Below, piece by piece: positions 1 through 10,448 of a stretch of DNA of 64,000 bases (the stretch's first letter is position 1; each line of letters opens with the position of its first letter). This stretch comes from Rhizoctonia solani (lineage: Eukaryota > Basidiomycota > Agaricomycetes > Cantharellales > Ceratobasidiaceae), in assembly GCF_016906535.1 (NCBI RefSeq), contig NC_057371.1:62001-126000 (forward strand), read 5' to 3'. The notes under the pieces are model-generated. The model worked only from the letters and a program-made list of their open reading frames with translations. It did no database searches and was not told where the DNA came from. The position numbers and the translations under genes are program-made.

Positions 1-115
1 CCCGCAAGGGGAAGAGGACTTAGAGGTGATTGGTCCGTAAACCAAATTATTTGAGCTACGACTATTTAACTCGGTAACAGCGACTGGGATCGAAACAGGG
101 CTCAATATGAATGGT
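1..115 (+). pseudogene. Fragment of ubiquitin protease (USP) gene, captured
   Basis: Read on the plus strand this piece is nearly identical to the coding strand of the deubiquitinase gene further right (complement of 51776-51886). It gives the same protein stretch, from PQGEED to TGLNMN, in the same frame. A CAA codon of the gene is TAA here (about 37-39), so the fragment is not coding. The homology ends abruptly at about 115, where an unrelated sequence in the other orientation begins. I infer a captured or duplicated gene scrap next to, or inside, a CACTA-type element; the left limit lies outside the window. Confidence 0.8.
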
Positions 116-237
116 TCGTGTATGTCAGTTAAATCAGAAATAGAACGAGTAGAACGACACAAAATGTTCGAAAAGCGCGAGCTAATGCCTTTGCCCTTGG
201 GCTCAGGATTGTCGGTCATGTTGGTCGTCGGCGCCAT
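116..237 (-). pseudogene. Fragment of unknown gene family, N-terminal part
   Basis: This stretch closely matches 1919-2043 and, on the minus strand, encodes the same N-terminal peptide (DNPEPKGKGIS then SISDLTDIHE). It is fused head to head with the USP scrap at about 115 and abuts the CACTA terminus at about 240. Both copies read toward lower coordinates. It has no product of its own and is best read as a second captured fragment. Confidence 0.65.
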
Positions 238-239
238 GT

Positions 240-344
240 GAGCCGACGCCTGCTCCCGATTCACCGCCCACTCCCAAGCGGACCAAGAGATGGCGATCCG
301 GGAATATACCCAATGTAGGCACCTCTATTTATCTTGTAAATTAG
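240..344 (+). pseudogene. Last-exon fragment of CACTA accessory gene
   Basis: This matches, in inverted orientation, the final exon of the accessory gene of the complete CACTA element (complement of 14295-14400). The frame is kept (PTPAPDSPPTPK, ending IYLVN and a TAG at 342-344) with a few amino-acid changes. Only the 3' end of the gene is present, because the sequence upstream of 240 is replaced by captured host fragments. Confidence 0.75.
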
Positions 345-630
345 CTAATTCGTCCACCACGAGGAGAGCCCAGTCGTCAAAGTGACAAAAATGACGATAC
401 GCACTTGCCGTGATGGACTTTGCACCCGCGAACGAGTGGATTATCGCTAAGCCTACTTTGCGGTGCTGGCGACAAGGGGATGAGCTCAACGGACTCATGA
501 TATCATGCAGTTGTACGACTTTTTTCGTGTGCGGCTGACCCGTGAATGTATGACCATTGAACCAATTAACGTGATTAATTTTAAGTACCCCGTCTAAGCT
601 ACTAGCTACGTATACACAATCGTGTGACAT
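325..630 (-). CDS. Short open frame inside CACTA terminus, doubtful
   Basis: A 101-codon frame runs inward from near the terminal repeat (starts MSHDCVYVAS) and ends tail-to-tail with the accessory gene, overlapping its last codons. The corresponding frame in the complete copy (about 14010-14314, plus) is broken by a 2-bp length difference near 14130. Between the copies there are replacement as well as silent changes, so selection on this frame is not evident. No family is recognised. It may be subterminal sequence that is open by chance. Confidence 0.2.
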   Translation of the reverse strand: MSHDCVYVASSLDGVLKINHVNWFNGHTFTGQPHTKKVVQLHDIMSPLSSSPCRQHRKVGLAIIHSFAGAKSITASAYRHFCHFDDWALLVVDELANLQDK

Positions 631-796
631 TTAAGTGGTAAGGAGGTGTAATCCAATATGGAATTATAAGAGGGCGGAGTACTAAAAGGGTGACACTCCG
701 ATAAAGTACGTCCCATACGTAAATTTAAGTACTTAATCTGGTAAAATTTTAAAGCAGTTACCACCTTTTGTTTTAAGCCGGTTTCTTTTCACAGTG

Positions 797-1340
797 AAGG
801 TTGTTTATTACATTCGATTATTAACGTTACAGTTACCGTACGATTTTCAACCTTATAATCTTACGTCGTGTCGTTTTGTGTGTCGTTTTGTGCCGCATCG
901 TGTCATTTTGTGTTGGATTTTGTCGTGCCGTGTAGCGTCGGGTTGTATCGGGTTATACTTTTGACGTATGCTTGTGTTGCGCAAGCCTCTGTGAGAACTG
1001 AAACAATGAATTACTGTATTAGCTGTATTACACTGTGTGCGTGAATGAGACCAATCGCCAATTATAGTTTAAAGCAAGCGCACACAGGTAGCTAATCAAC
1101 AAACAACGCCGCAAAGACCACTCAATCGTGAGAAGAGTTTCAAACTCGCGAGTAAACACGAGTGGATCGAGTGGATCATGAGACTGGGATCAAACTTGTG
1201 AGTAACTACGAGTGGATCGAGAAGATTGCGAGGCTCTACATCAACTCGTGAGACCGCACGATGTGACATAGGAGCTTACGACGCTGACGGATCCGGGGGG
1301 GGGGGGCTCCTCGCAGCGCTCCGGTCCTCATGAGTGCTCT
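797..1340. other. Non-coding stretch, no gene seen
   Basis: No supported gene. It contains a T/G-rich run with repeated TCGTTTTGTG-like words (about 865-960), loosely repeated words of the type CGAGTGGATCGAG (about 1150-1220), and a G-homopolymer near 1296. No clear element ends were found. Confidence 0.5.
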
Positions 1341-1358
1341 GGAGGCCTCCGGATAAAT

Positions 1359-2025
1359 TCATGCCCCAGTAGAGTATGCCCTGTCTTCGAGGCGTTCTAA
1401 CCAGTACTGGTCTTGAGGGTTCCACATTAGATCGTGGAGTGGGGTTTCTCTACGTATGTTAGTGATACGGGTGCGCTTCGGGGTGGCTGACGTGGGACGT
1501 GTGTCCTCTGCCAGGTCCATGGCAACACTTTTGGGTGTGCCTATTTGGCTACCGTGGTCCAACGCATGTTCCACGAATTTCTCAAATCCAGCCCCGGCGT
1601 CTCTAATCTGTTCAGACTCCTGAGAGGAGCTGATGACCATTATGGCGCTGGGTTGTGCTGGGTTGGAGGGAACTTTTGGGCTTGCGAGATGGGCTAGGGC
1701 TTGGGGAGAATTCAGAGATTGACTCAACGTTAATGGTCGCATCTGCGACCGCTTCTTGGGTCGATCCGGCTGGGATGACAGCGGTGAGTATGGTTTTAGT
1801 TTTTCTAGGTTTTTTGTCGGAGTCGTCAGAGGCATAGATAGAGATCGAGTCATTGGAACCATTGTTTTTGGATTTTCTGATGATTTTTTGCTCAGTTGGG
1901 TATTGGGAAGCAATACTGTGTTCGTGTATATCAGTTAAATCAGAAATGGAACAAGTAGAACGACGCAAAATGTTCAAAAAGCGCAAGCTAATGCCTTTGC
2001 CCTTGGGCTCAGGATTGTCGGCCAT
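1359..2025 (-). pseudogene. Unknown gene, probably frameshifted
   Basis: The upstream minus-strand frame begins at an ATG at 2025 (MADNPEPKGKG) and is Ser/Lys/Asp-rich. It runs to about 1612. A second frame overlaps it and continues to a stop at 1359, ending in QDQYWLERLEDRAYSTGA. The most natural reading is one acidic/serine-rich protein with a +1 or -1 shift, or an unrecognised intron, between about 1650 and 1740. The N-terminal 40 codons recur at 116-237, so this belongs to a dispersed family. No domain is recognised. Confidence 0.45.
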
Positions 2026-2068
2026 GTTGGTCGCCGTCACGTGACATGTAAGGCAAGCACCTCGGGCT

Positions 2069-2888
2069 GGCGTACCTGGTACGCCGTCAAAGGTAACTGC
2101 CAGTGAATTGCATTATACTAGAGTAGGAATCTATTACTTTCATCCCAAGTAAGATAGTCATATAAAGACACATATTCTATTTTCTTCCAGGCTCCGGGGC
2201 AGCGTACTTGGTACGCCAGTATAGTTGAGAGCTCCAATTGGTACTTTCTTGTTGTATTTATTACTCTGTCAGAACAACTCCGTTTGATATACTTGAAAGC
2301 TCTACCATTATCTACTCCTCCTTGGCTATCGACTGATACAAGTTGCGGTGGGGCGTTCAATCGTTTAAGTATCAAATCCCCAGTTACGATTATCTAAATA
2401 CTTCAAAAGATGTGAATATTAAATTGGCAAGTGGAATTGAAGGTCATAAGTTGCGGGAATAACAAACGCTTAAAATGTAAAGTACAGAGGAGCAGACATA
2501 ATAACATATAAGTAACAGGTGAGTGCAAAAGCGTACACAGTACGCTGCACTCAGAGAACAAGCTGGTAGGGAAGAAGTAAAGAGCTGTGTTGGCACGTAG
2601 CGTACTGGGTATGCTGCATGCGGAAGAGTGGGCCCTTGTGAGAAGAAAGACAGAGCTGTTTTGCCAAGCAGCTTACTGGGTGCGCTGTGACCACAAGGAG
2701 CAGGCCTGCATGACAAAATGGTGCCACCATGGTGCCGGGGCTGGCGTACCGGGTATGCTGCTTCTCAAAAGGAAGGCTGTGTGACAGCCTTACATAATCA
2801 CATAGCTCTGGTCCGTGGGCAGGCGTACTAGGTACGCCATGGGAAAAGCAGAGTGTAAACACAGTGGGGTGGGTGTACCAAGTATGCT
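2069..2888. repeat. Array of GCGTAC..GTACGC quasi-palindromes
   Basis: Eight occurrences of a short imperfect palindrome lie at about 2069, 2202, 2531, 2599, 2670, 2744, 2822 and 2872. The best copies are perfect: GGCGTACC-T-GGTACGCC at 2069-2085 and a similar site at 2822-2838. Others differ by C-to-T or G-to-A changes. The last five are spaced about 50-78 bp apart while the flanking sequence is poorly conserved, so the motif itself is the conserved unit. No gene is supported between 2026 and 3070. Confidence 0.75.
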
Positions 2889-3070
2889 ATACACATACAA
2901 GCTGGCTGGTGGTAGGTGTGACCTTAGTCATGCAGCAAATCCTAACCAAAGGGAATGAACTGGGAACTGGGAAAGTTGGTCACTCACCAGTCCATCCTAG
3001 GTCCATCATAGGGCTCATCCTAGTATCCTAGGATCCTAGGATGGTTAGGAGACAAATCCTAGGTGGGCTT

Positions 3071-3320
3071 AAAACCACCTAAGTCAAGTCTCATGTAAGT
3101 TCAGTCACCTGTGTGATGAGGAAAGGGGGAATCTTATGCACTTGTGGCTTATGTAAGTCACCTAGGATGTGTTAGGATGCATCCTAAGTCACCTTAAAAC
3201 CACCTAAGTCAAGTCTCATGTAAGTTCAGTCACCTGTGTGATGAGGAAAGGGGGAATCTTATGCACTTGTGGCTTATGTAAGTCACCTAGGATGTGTTAG
3301 GATGCATCCTAAGTCACCTT
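3071..3320. repeat. Perfect tandem duplication, 2 x 125 bp
   Basis: Positions 3071-3195 are repeated directly at 3196-3320 without a difference that I can see. Just upstream (about 2995-3060) the word CCTAGGAT is repeated several times. The identity of the two copies suggests a recent duplication. Confidence 0.9.
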
Positions 3321-3943
3321 AAAACCTAACCTAAACCTTGACCTGCCCATTACTGGTGCTAACCCGGAACAGGCCAAGGAAAAAATCATGTTCTGCTTGT
3401 GCAAAAAAGTTGGAACACAACTCCCCCGTGTGCTCATTATTTTTTCTTGATTGTGTTGAATTGAATGACAGGGAATCCATTGAGATGCTTTAGTTGAATT
3501 TGACTAGATTTAGCAGATGGTTATTGAGCGTGTAGTACTGGCAATAGTCTGACAGGTATTGTAGTCCAGAGGGGGATGCAATCTGAAACATTATCATACC
3601 TCAACCTTATTATCAAATCTCACCGTGCTGTGATCCTTAATGGTGCCTTGCCCTGAATTTTAGTCATGTGGGTGGCTGAATGAACATCTATAAGTTTGGA
3701 TGTGCACTAGGGCTTGCATGTTGCAACCCCAACAACTAACCTTGCTCCTTTACAGCATCTGGCAGTGCTATGTCAAAAGAGGATCAAAGCTTTAAGAACA
3801 GAAATAAACATATTCAAAAGTGGGTGATAGCTTCTAACACAAGATCAATGAGTGCCTAACATTCTTAGTAGGCCTATGGCTCGAAAAATGTAAGATATCA
3901 ATGACATGTTGCTAAGTAATTTGAATCCCAGAGAATAATTGTT
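3321..3943. other. Non-coding stretch before the Ulp1-like gene
   Basis: AT-rich and without a supported frame. It may hold the 5' end or promoter of the gene that follows, but I could not fix a first exon. Confidence 0.4.
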
Positions 3944-6900
3944 ATGTTTCACTATAGTATATGGGACACCCTTCCTTCTGAAACTCCTTCACCTTGTAGT
4001 GTCCAAACCAGAGAATCAACCCCAAACCTTACGGCTCAAAGATTGTCTAATCAATTGCAATCGTCAAGCCCTTTACCTTTCACCCCACTTGATGGGTCAC
4101 CACTTCCTTTCCAAACTCCTAAAAGGCCCCGTAAATCTGATGAGATTGAACTACGGTTCAAACGACGCATGCTGCATACATTGTAAGCGCAATGACAGAC
4201 CTACGTATTATTTTCACCTCACTGGTTTATACACTGGGTCCAATAGCAATGAGTCTGCCACCTCACTTGAAGAGAGTGTTTCATCTGTGCACTTCCCGTG
4301 AGAGGTCCAGTGAAATTAATATTCCATTCATCTAATCTTTAATAAGTGAATTAACCGCTGAGCACACAACAAACCAGACAAAGCTTCAGACTCCTTCTAC
4401 TCCAAGTTGCAAGTAAGGGTATCTGTTATTTCAAAGAATATTAATTCTCACCTATATTATTTCCTTTGCAAAGCGCAAATAGCTCCAGCTCAAATCCCCA
4501 TGCATTGCATAGTGATGCAGAGAGCAAGAGAGAACAAGTTAGGTGGCGTGAAACTAAAGTCACTATCCCGTCAAGGTGAGTTTACAATACAAAAGTTGAA
4601 ATCTCATTGTGATACATTCCTTTTACTTCAGCCCAGCGCCAAGTGCTTCAAGCAAAGAAGACTCCTCCAACTCTGATGTTGATGTTGTTGGATTGGATGA
4701 TGAAGATTTGAATGCTAACAAACAAGAGTCCCAAATTTACTCTTGCATGGAAGGTCAACTTATTGCAGCTTCATCAGTTTCAAGCCTAGGCAACAGGAGC
4801 TTTGCGTATAGTGAAGATATTATTGATTTAACAAGTGATTCTGAAGACATAGACCTCAACCATGGTCACAGTGGCTACACCTGTTCTAATAATCAAGCTG
4901 ATATTATTGAAATTGATAGTGATTCTGATGGGCCTGACCAGTATGTGCTGCACTGGACATATAACATTTATGTTTTACTTATTCTTAATTCCCCATGATC
5001 TTTGACTCTTTATCTAGCTATGCTAACATTACCAATAATGAATATTCCCAGTATTCAAATTCAAAAGATACCGTAAAGACAGAAAGGTATGTGTGGGCCT
5101 ACAGCGCACTGGGACTATTCTCAATTGCATTGGTTTCTACTACAGTTGCACTGAATGGATCCCATGCCTCAATACTTTGGATCACAATGAACTCATGATC
5201 CTCAGCACATGCATTGAAGCATGGGAACCGGCTATCAATTGGGAAGCTCAGAGCAATCACAATCCTCTCTGGGACGTTCTACATAGCCCACTTATGGGTT
5301 CGCATACTTTGGATCAAGTAACAGCATACCTTGTCTATGTTGCATGCCGCAAGCGACCAAAATCTCTAGGGGGACTTTGTCTGCTACCTGCATCATTATC
5401 TGGCGCTTTTTGACATGAGAACTATGCCATGGATTACACTATATGGGCTCATTCAGCTTCACCAGAAAGCCTTGCCCAGCTGCTGACACAACAAAGCATG
5501 ATCTGGACCCATAATCTGGCTCCCCAAATCATCCTGATTCCAATTGTTGACCATAAGGCTATGCATTGCTACCTTTGGTATGGAAAGGTCATCCACAATT
5601 CCATACTTAACAAGCTTGATCTCTCTCTGCAACTCCTTGACTTGTTACCAAACCCTGGATCTTCCAAATTCAATTGTCAATTTGTCTTTGTCAAGAAGCT
5701 TGTAAATTACATGCTGCCACACATCAACGGGAGCATTAAAGGTAGCTTGATGGATTTACCATACTATTGTCAACGCCCTGGTAGTGCAGACTGTGGCTAT
5801 TTTGTGTGTCAAGCAGTATTGGCTTTGACAATGAACCATGAACGCGCACTGGATGACTTGATTGGTATCACTGAGATCAAGGGCCAGGTATTCCAAATCT
5901 TACAGGACTGTAAAGATGGAGCATTACAAAATCTTTCTGATGGCTACATCCCGCATTCCTCCATTGTGCTTCACAAATCGTCCACTATTGCGCCCCCACC
6001 CTGGCTTGGGACTCTTGATCAGACAGCTAACAATCATTCAGACCCCAATAGCAAGAAGAAACAAACCTGGAATGTGCCTCAAATAGTTCGATCACTCTCA
6101 GAGCCAAGTGAGGATATTCCACCTGAGGGACTCTCTGGAGGTTGGAACAAAGTTTTTGGGGAACAAATGGAGAGAAGATTTGCAACGGTTGACCCAGAAA
6201 GATTCAGTGGCTTTCTTGATGGAGTTGAAAATGCCAGTTATCAGATACCTCAAGGAATGCTTTATGGTGTGGGTGGTCAGCTCCCCCAAAGTTCGATGAA
6301 GGCCCTCCTTTGGAAGATGATAATACAGAAGAGGTTTCCTGGTTACCTGGAGATCACGTTCAATTGGACTTGGATAGTGACTCCCTTGAAGAACCCAATA
6401 ACAGTCTGGCTGTGCCACGCTTTTTGAAATCTCTACCCTACCTTGGAAGTGAAGATGATCAAAACAAGGCCTTGTTAACTGGCTGTCACAAAAGGCGCCC
6501 ACTCAGGCTCAACTGGGCCAGGGACCCATTGCCTATTGAGCCTGAGAGTCTCACAGCTGGCCTTACTGTTGACTCATTATCCCTCACAGTGAAGAGCCCT
6601 CAGTTTACCTCAAATATTTCTTTGCATGTTTGCCCACCATGAGGATCCACACTCACAACAGACATTGGGTTATTGGTCTTGATCAATGGGAAGGTAACAA
6701 AACTAAGTCATAGTGAGTAAACCTTACCTTTAGCTAAACTTGTGTTCAAAATCCCATAATACATGAAATTGTAGTTCCCAACTTCACTTGGGGCCATGTG
6801 GGCAGTGCCAATCCTTTCCGGATCAACGTGTTTTTCCCAAACTATGAGAAAGGCAAAAACGCTGGTGGTCGTTATATTACAATGCTCAATGCTCAGGATT

Positions 6901-8842
6901 GCTCTCTATGGTACACAGAAGTTGTCCGTCAAGCCATCATGCAAGCAGAAATGCGGTGCGCACCCCAACTCCGTCATGCAGTCACTTCCCTTCAACAAGA
7001 ACTTCCTGTTACCTACTCTAATGCTGAATCACTTGTAAATGGTGGGAGCCAGGGAAGGCTCCACAGGGAATATCCAGTATGCCATGAAGTCTTCAACATC
7101 ATTGCGCTTCTTGCCAGGGAAATAGTGGAAAACACAAGAAGGCTGGCCAAATTTAAGGGCTTTTTCTTTCATATCTGGGGCAGTGGTTTGAAGTCCTTAG
7201 GGCATCAAATTCCTAATGAGAGGGGATCTGCATTGCTTTGTATCTTCAAAGAATATCCTTTTGTTGATTGGAGTCTTCAAAACCCTCAAGACATTGTGGT
7301 GGACATTGGCCTAGAAATCAACATCAAGCAAGAGGAACTCTCATTGGATACAAACAACTTGACATTGCTATGGAAACTCAGTGTTCTCAAACAGCTTATT
7401 TGGCCTGCTTGGCGTAAAGGACATGTCAACTCCTACATGCACTCCCGTGTTGTGGCAGGACTTTCTGCAGCTCCGCGTAGCCTTATAAGCCACTCTTTTT
7501 ACTATTCCCACGCATACATGAAGGACAAGGTTGTCACCTACCGTCATTGTGACAGCAGTATTGGGATTGGCTTCTCACCCAAGGATGGTCTGAACAACAC
7601 GGACCAATACAATAATGAGATTGCCAAGTTGACAAAAGGATGGACCCAGAGCACAGGCTGTTATGGAGTGCAATTAGAATGGCGGTGTGGAATCTGGGCA
7701 TCAGAACAGATATTGAGGCTAGACCCATCCTTGTGGGTGCAACGTTTCCTGATGAAAGGCGCTATTGTGAGTGTCTGATTTACAAAGGGTAGTTGGGTTC
7801 ACATTGACCAGATTCATTTTAGCTTGCATTCAAAACTCATCATGTGGTTCAGCTCAAAGTCACATTTCTCAGGGCCTATGACTATTTCTTTTGTAGGGTA
7901 CAAGTTTTGCCAGCCCCACAGCGCAGAAGTGAAGAGGTTCTTCTGCTTGCTGCAGTCCTTCATTACCTTATGCATGGACTAGTAAAGCGCCCAGATGAGA
8001 TGAGCTCTAGTTGTTACATGGCAAAGGGTCTTGGAATTCTTTCCAGGGCTATGTCTTATGGGTTTGCTTCAGTCAACCCAGCAGCCCTCTCACCTGATTG
8101 TTGTGGAATGAGTTGATCCCTCCAGTTCACTGAGTACAAGATCCTTCAATACTCAGCTTGCCATACCCCTGCTGGAGCTTGTCTCAAGCCAACCCTTTCA
8201 TTATCCAAGACTGATCAATTTATCATTCGGGCACTTGAAAACATGCAGCAGAAGAATGCAGCCAAACGGGTAATGCATACTGGGAAAAAGCTGATCCAAA
8301 AGTCAAACAACCCAACTACACCAAGCAATTCAGCTCCTCGCCAACTGACAACAGAGACTGAAGATTTTGTCTTTTTTGATCACTTAATCAATGAAGACCT
8401 TTCTGGTTGGCTTTGGTCAAAGTTCCCCATCCAGGATCAAACAGAGGCGCCAAATTTGCGGAGCTTTGAAGGTCCATTTCAGCTGAAACTATGGAAAAAT
8501 TCAGTTGGTCCTGGAGTTAAGTGCAAGAGCCGTATTTCTCGGGCAGGGTTCCAGAATGTTATTTCTCAACTATTCCCTGATGATTGGGTCATGAAGGACC
8601 GTGGGCAGATGTGGGATTCATATCAAGCAGTTGTTTTGGACCCCATCATAAAACGGCTTGAACAGGAAGACAAAGCCAATCGTGCCACCCGTGCCAGTGG
8701 GTACAGAAAATTAATACAGTTTGTATTTGGATATTGGGAATTTATCCCATGCATACAAGGTGACCGGATCTGGAGCTATAAGGGGGGAGGAAACAACCGG
8801 GTTTATATGATATATCATAATCATTCCAAGAAGACAAAGTAG
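3944..8842 (+). pseudogene. Ulp1-like (C48) SUMO protease gene, multi-exon, decayed
   Basis: Several exons join through GT-AG introns (for example exon 4631-4940, a small exon 5053-5086, and one from about 5150). The first half carries acidic, SUMO-interaction-like motifs (VDVVGLDDED, DIIDLTSDSED, DIIEIDSDSD). An Ulp1-type domain follows at about 5170-5920: His at 5564-5566, an Asn at 5597-5599 where families usually have Asp, Gln at 5771-5773, and Cys in DCGYFVC at 5792-5794. A long C-terminal part (about 6100-8842; words such as PNFTWGHVGSANPFRINVFF) is unrecognised. TGA codons at 5411, 6640 and 8114 interrupt the frame, each restorable as CGA, and there is a one-base shift near 6280-6290. 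Similar proteases are carried by fungal transposons, so a mobile-element origin is likely but not shown. Confidence 0.7.
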
Positions 8843-9092
8843 TAGTCACTGTAGATCCAACATGTTCCTTGATATCTATTTTTTTTTTTTTTTCAAGTCA
8901 CAGCACTTCAGCGAATTTTTTTTTTTCAAGGCTGGACTGGTGGCTTGGGCATGGAAATATGTCAGGTTGGGCTCAGGTAAGATAAAGATCAGGCCTAGGC
9001 CAAGTGAATAGCCTGGTAGGATGTCACCAGCATGGATAAGATTTGGGCTGTGGATAAGTGAGACTTGGAATAGAGTATCAATCACAGAAGAT
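8843..9092. other. Non-coding spacer with homopolymer T runs
   Basis: Downstream of the Ulp1-like gene lie two T-runs (about 8878-8894 and 8920-8928). No gene is seen. The sequence leads into the minisatellite. Confidence 0.5.
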
Positions 9093-9581
9093 ATATGAGA
9101 GTGAGGCTAGTACTGATGAGCATGTACTGAGAGCGGCTACAGATGTATATAGAACAGACAAGTGGAATTGAAAAAAAAAGGGATCTGTGGGACGGTCCCA
9201 CATGGACCCTGAACAGTGGCAACAAAGATATGTGGGCTGTTCAGCAGCCAGATGACATATGAGAGTGAGGCTAGTGCTAATGAGCATGTATTGAGAGCAG
9301 CTACAGATGTATATAGAACAGACAAGTGGAATTGAAAAAAAGGGATCTGTGGGACGGTCCCACATGGACCCTGAACAGCGGCAACAAAGATATGTGGGCC
9401 GTTCAGCAGCCAGATGACATATGATAGTGAGGCTAGTACTAATGAGCATGTATTGAGAGCAGCTACAGATGTATATAGAACAGACAAGTGGAATTGAAAA
9501 AAAAGGAATCTGTGGGACGGTCCCACATGGACCCTGAACAGCAGCAACAAAGATACCTGAATTGCTCAGCAGCCAGAACAT
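9093..9581. repeat. Minisatellite, 3 copies of about 163 bp
   Basis: Units start at 9093, 9257 and 9419 (periods 164, 162, 163), and a degenerate fourth start is at about 9582. Each unit contains an A-run of variable length followed by GGGACGGTCCC, an 11-bp palindrome. Long minus-strand frames here (about 137-167 codons) only reflect a period that is close to a multiple of three and are not credible proteins. Confidence 0.9.
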
Positions 9582-9599
9582 ATATGAGAATGAGGTCAG

Positions 9600-10440
9600 A
9601 ACTAGAGTAGCTCTCTAATCAATCGCATCCTTCCTGATTCATTGATATAAGCCTTATAGAGCTTATGATAGTTCAATGCTGTACATCCAATTTGAAATTT
9701 TGGATTGGTGGACTCAAGAGTGGTCAGACCCTGAACACCCAATGGTCTTGAGACTTAGCAGGATGGTTGGGACTGCTGCTGAGCCACAGTGTACCAAAAA
9801 TTAGAGGCTGAAGCCAAGCTGCTGTTGTGCTACTGGACTGTCCCAGTGGTGATCAGCCCATCTGAGGTCTATTAACCCTTGAGCCACAAGCATCCTGTTT
9901 GATCTGCACATTTGAGATTAGATGTATCTTATCACAGTTTAATTAATGCTATGGTTCTGTCAATGTTGATAAACAGTGGCAGTGAGCAATCAAATCAGTA
10001 GCAAACTATAGAAGCATATTTATTTAATTTAGCATGTCATAACATTGTACTTAGAAGAGTGGTCAAATTTGGATTTATTATGAAATGAATGGGATGTCTA
10101 TAATTACATGAGTAAGGATGAGTATCAGGAGCAACATTAAACACAAACAAGTTACCTAGGCATTGCCACAAGAGATTTTCATTAGATATTGGGCAAACAC
10201 GTACAAGAACAAATCACTTACAAAAAGTAGCAAGGAGTTTGCAAGTGGAGGCTAGCACAAACAAGTAGAGAGACTGAGTGAGGGATCATGATAGTACACA
10301 TACGAGTGGAATGGAGGAGTGAGGGGAGCATGACAAAAGGAAAGGCACAAGCAGTTTATATATAGTGAGGTAGGGTCAATAAGCCAATGGAAACCGGGTA
10401 ATGCGGGTGATCATCATCCGCATGGGCAGATGTTGTGCCA
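9600..10440. other. Non-coding region, no gene seen
   Basis: AT-rich sequence without a supported frame, downstream of the DUF6532 gene. A TATATATA-like word lies near 10358 on the plus strand, but no plus-strand gene follows it. Confidence 0.4.
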
Positions 10441-10448
10441 TATTGGCC

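Larger units (their letters stand above)
240..796 (-). mobile_element. Terminal part of a second CACTA-type element copy
   Basis: About 557 bp here is an inverted copy of the left terminus (13841-14400) of the complete CACTA element. It ends at 785-796 in CTTTTCACAGTG, the same 12-bp terminal inverted repeat. Several small differences (for example around 540-560) show a diverged copy. The other end is not in the window, so no target-site duplication can be scored. Confidence 0.85.

Noticed and set aside
2444..2862. Small Cys-rich minus-strand proteins
   Set aside because: They arise from the palindromic array, overlap each other in different frames and lack splice or start support.
9078..9581. 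Minus-strand frames of 137-167 codons with internal repeats (possible secreted Cys-rich protein)
   Set aside because: They follow the 163-bp minisatellite in more than one frame, have no splice or start context, and break with unit-length changes.
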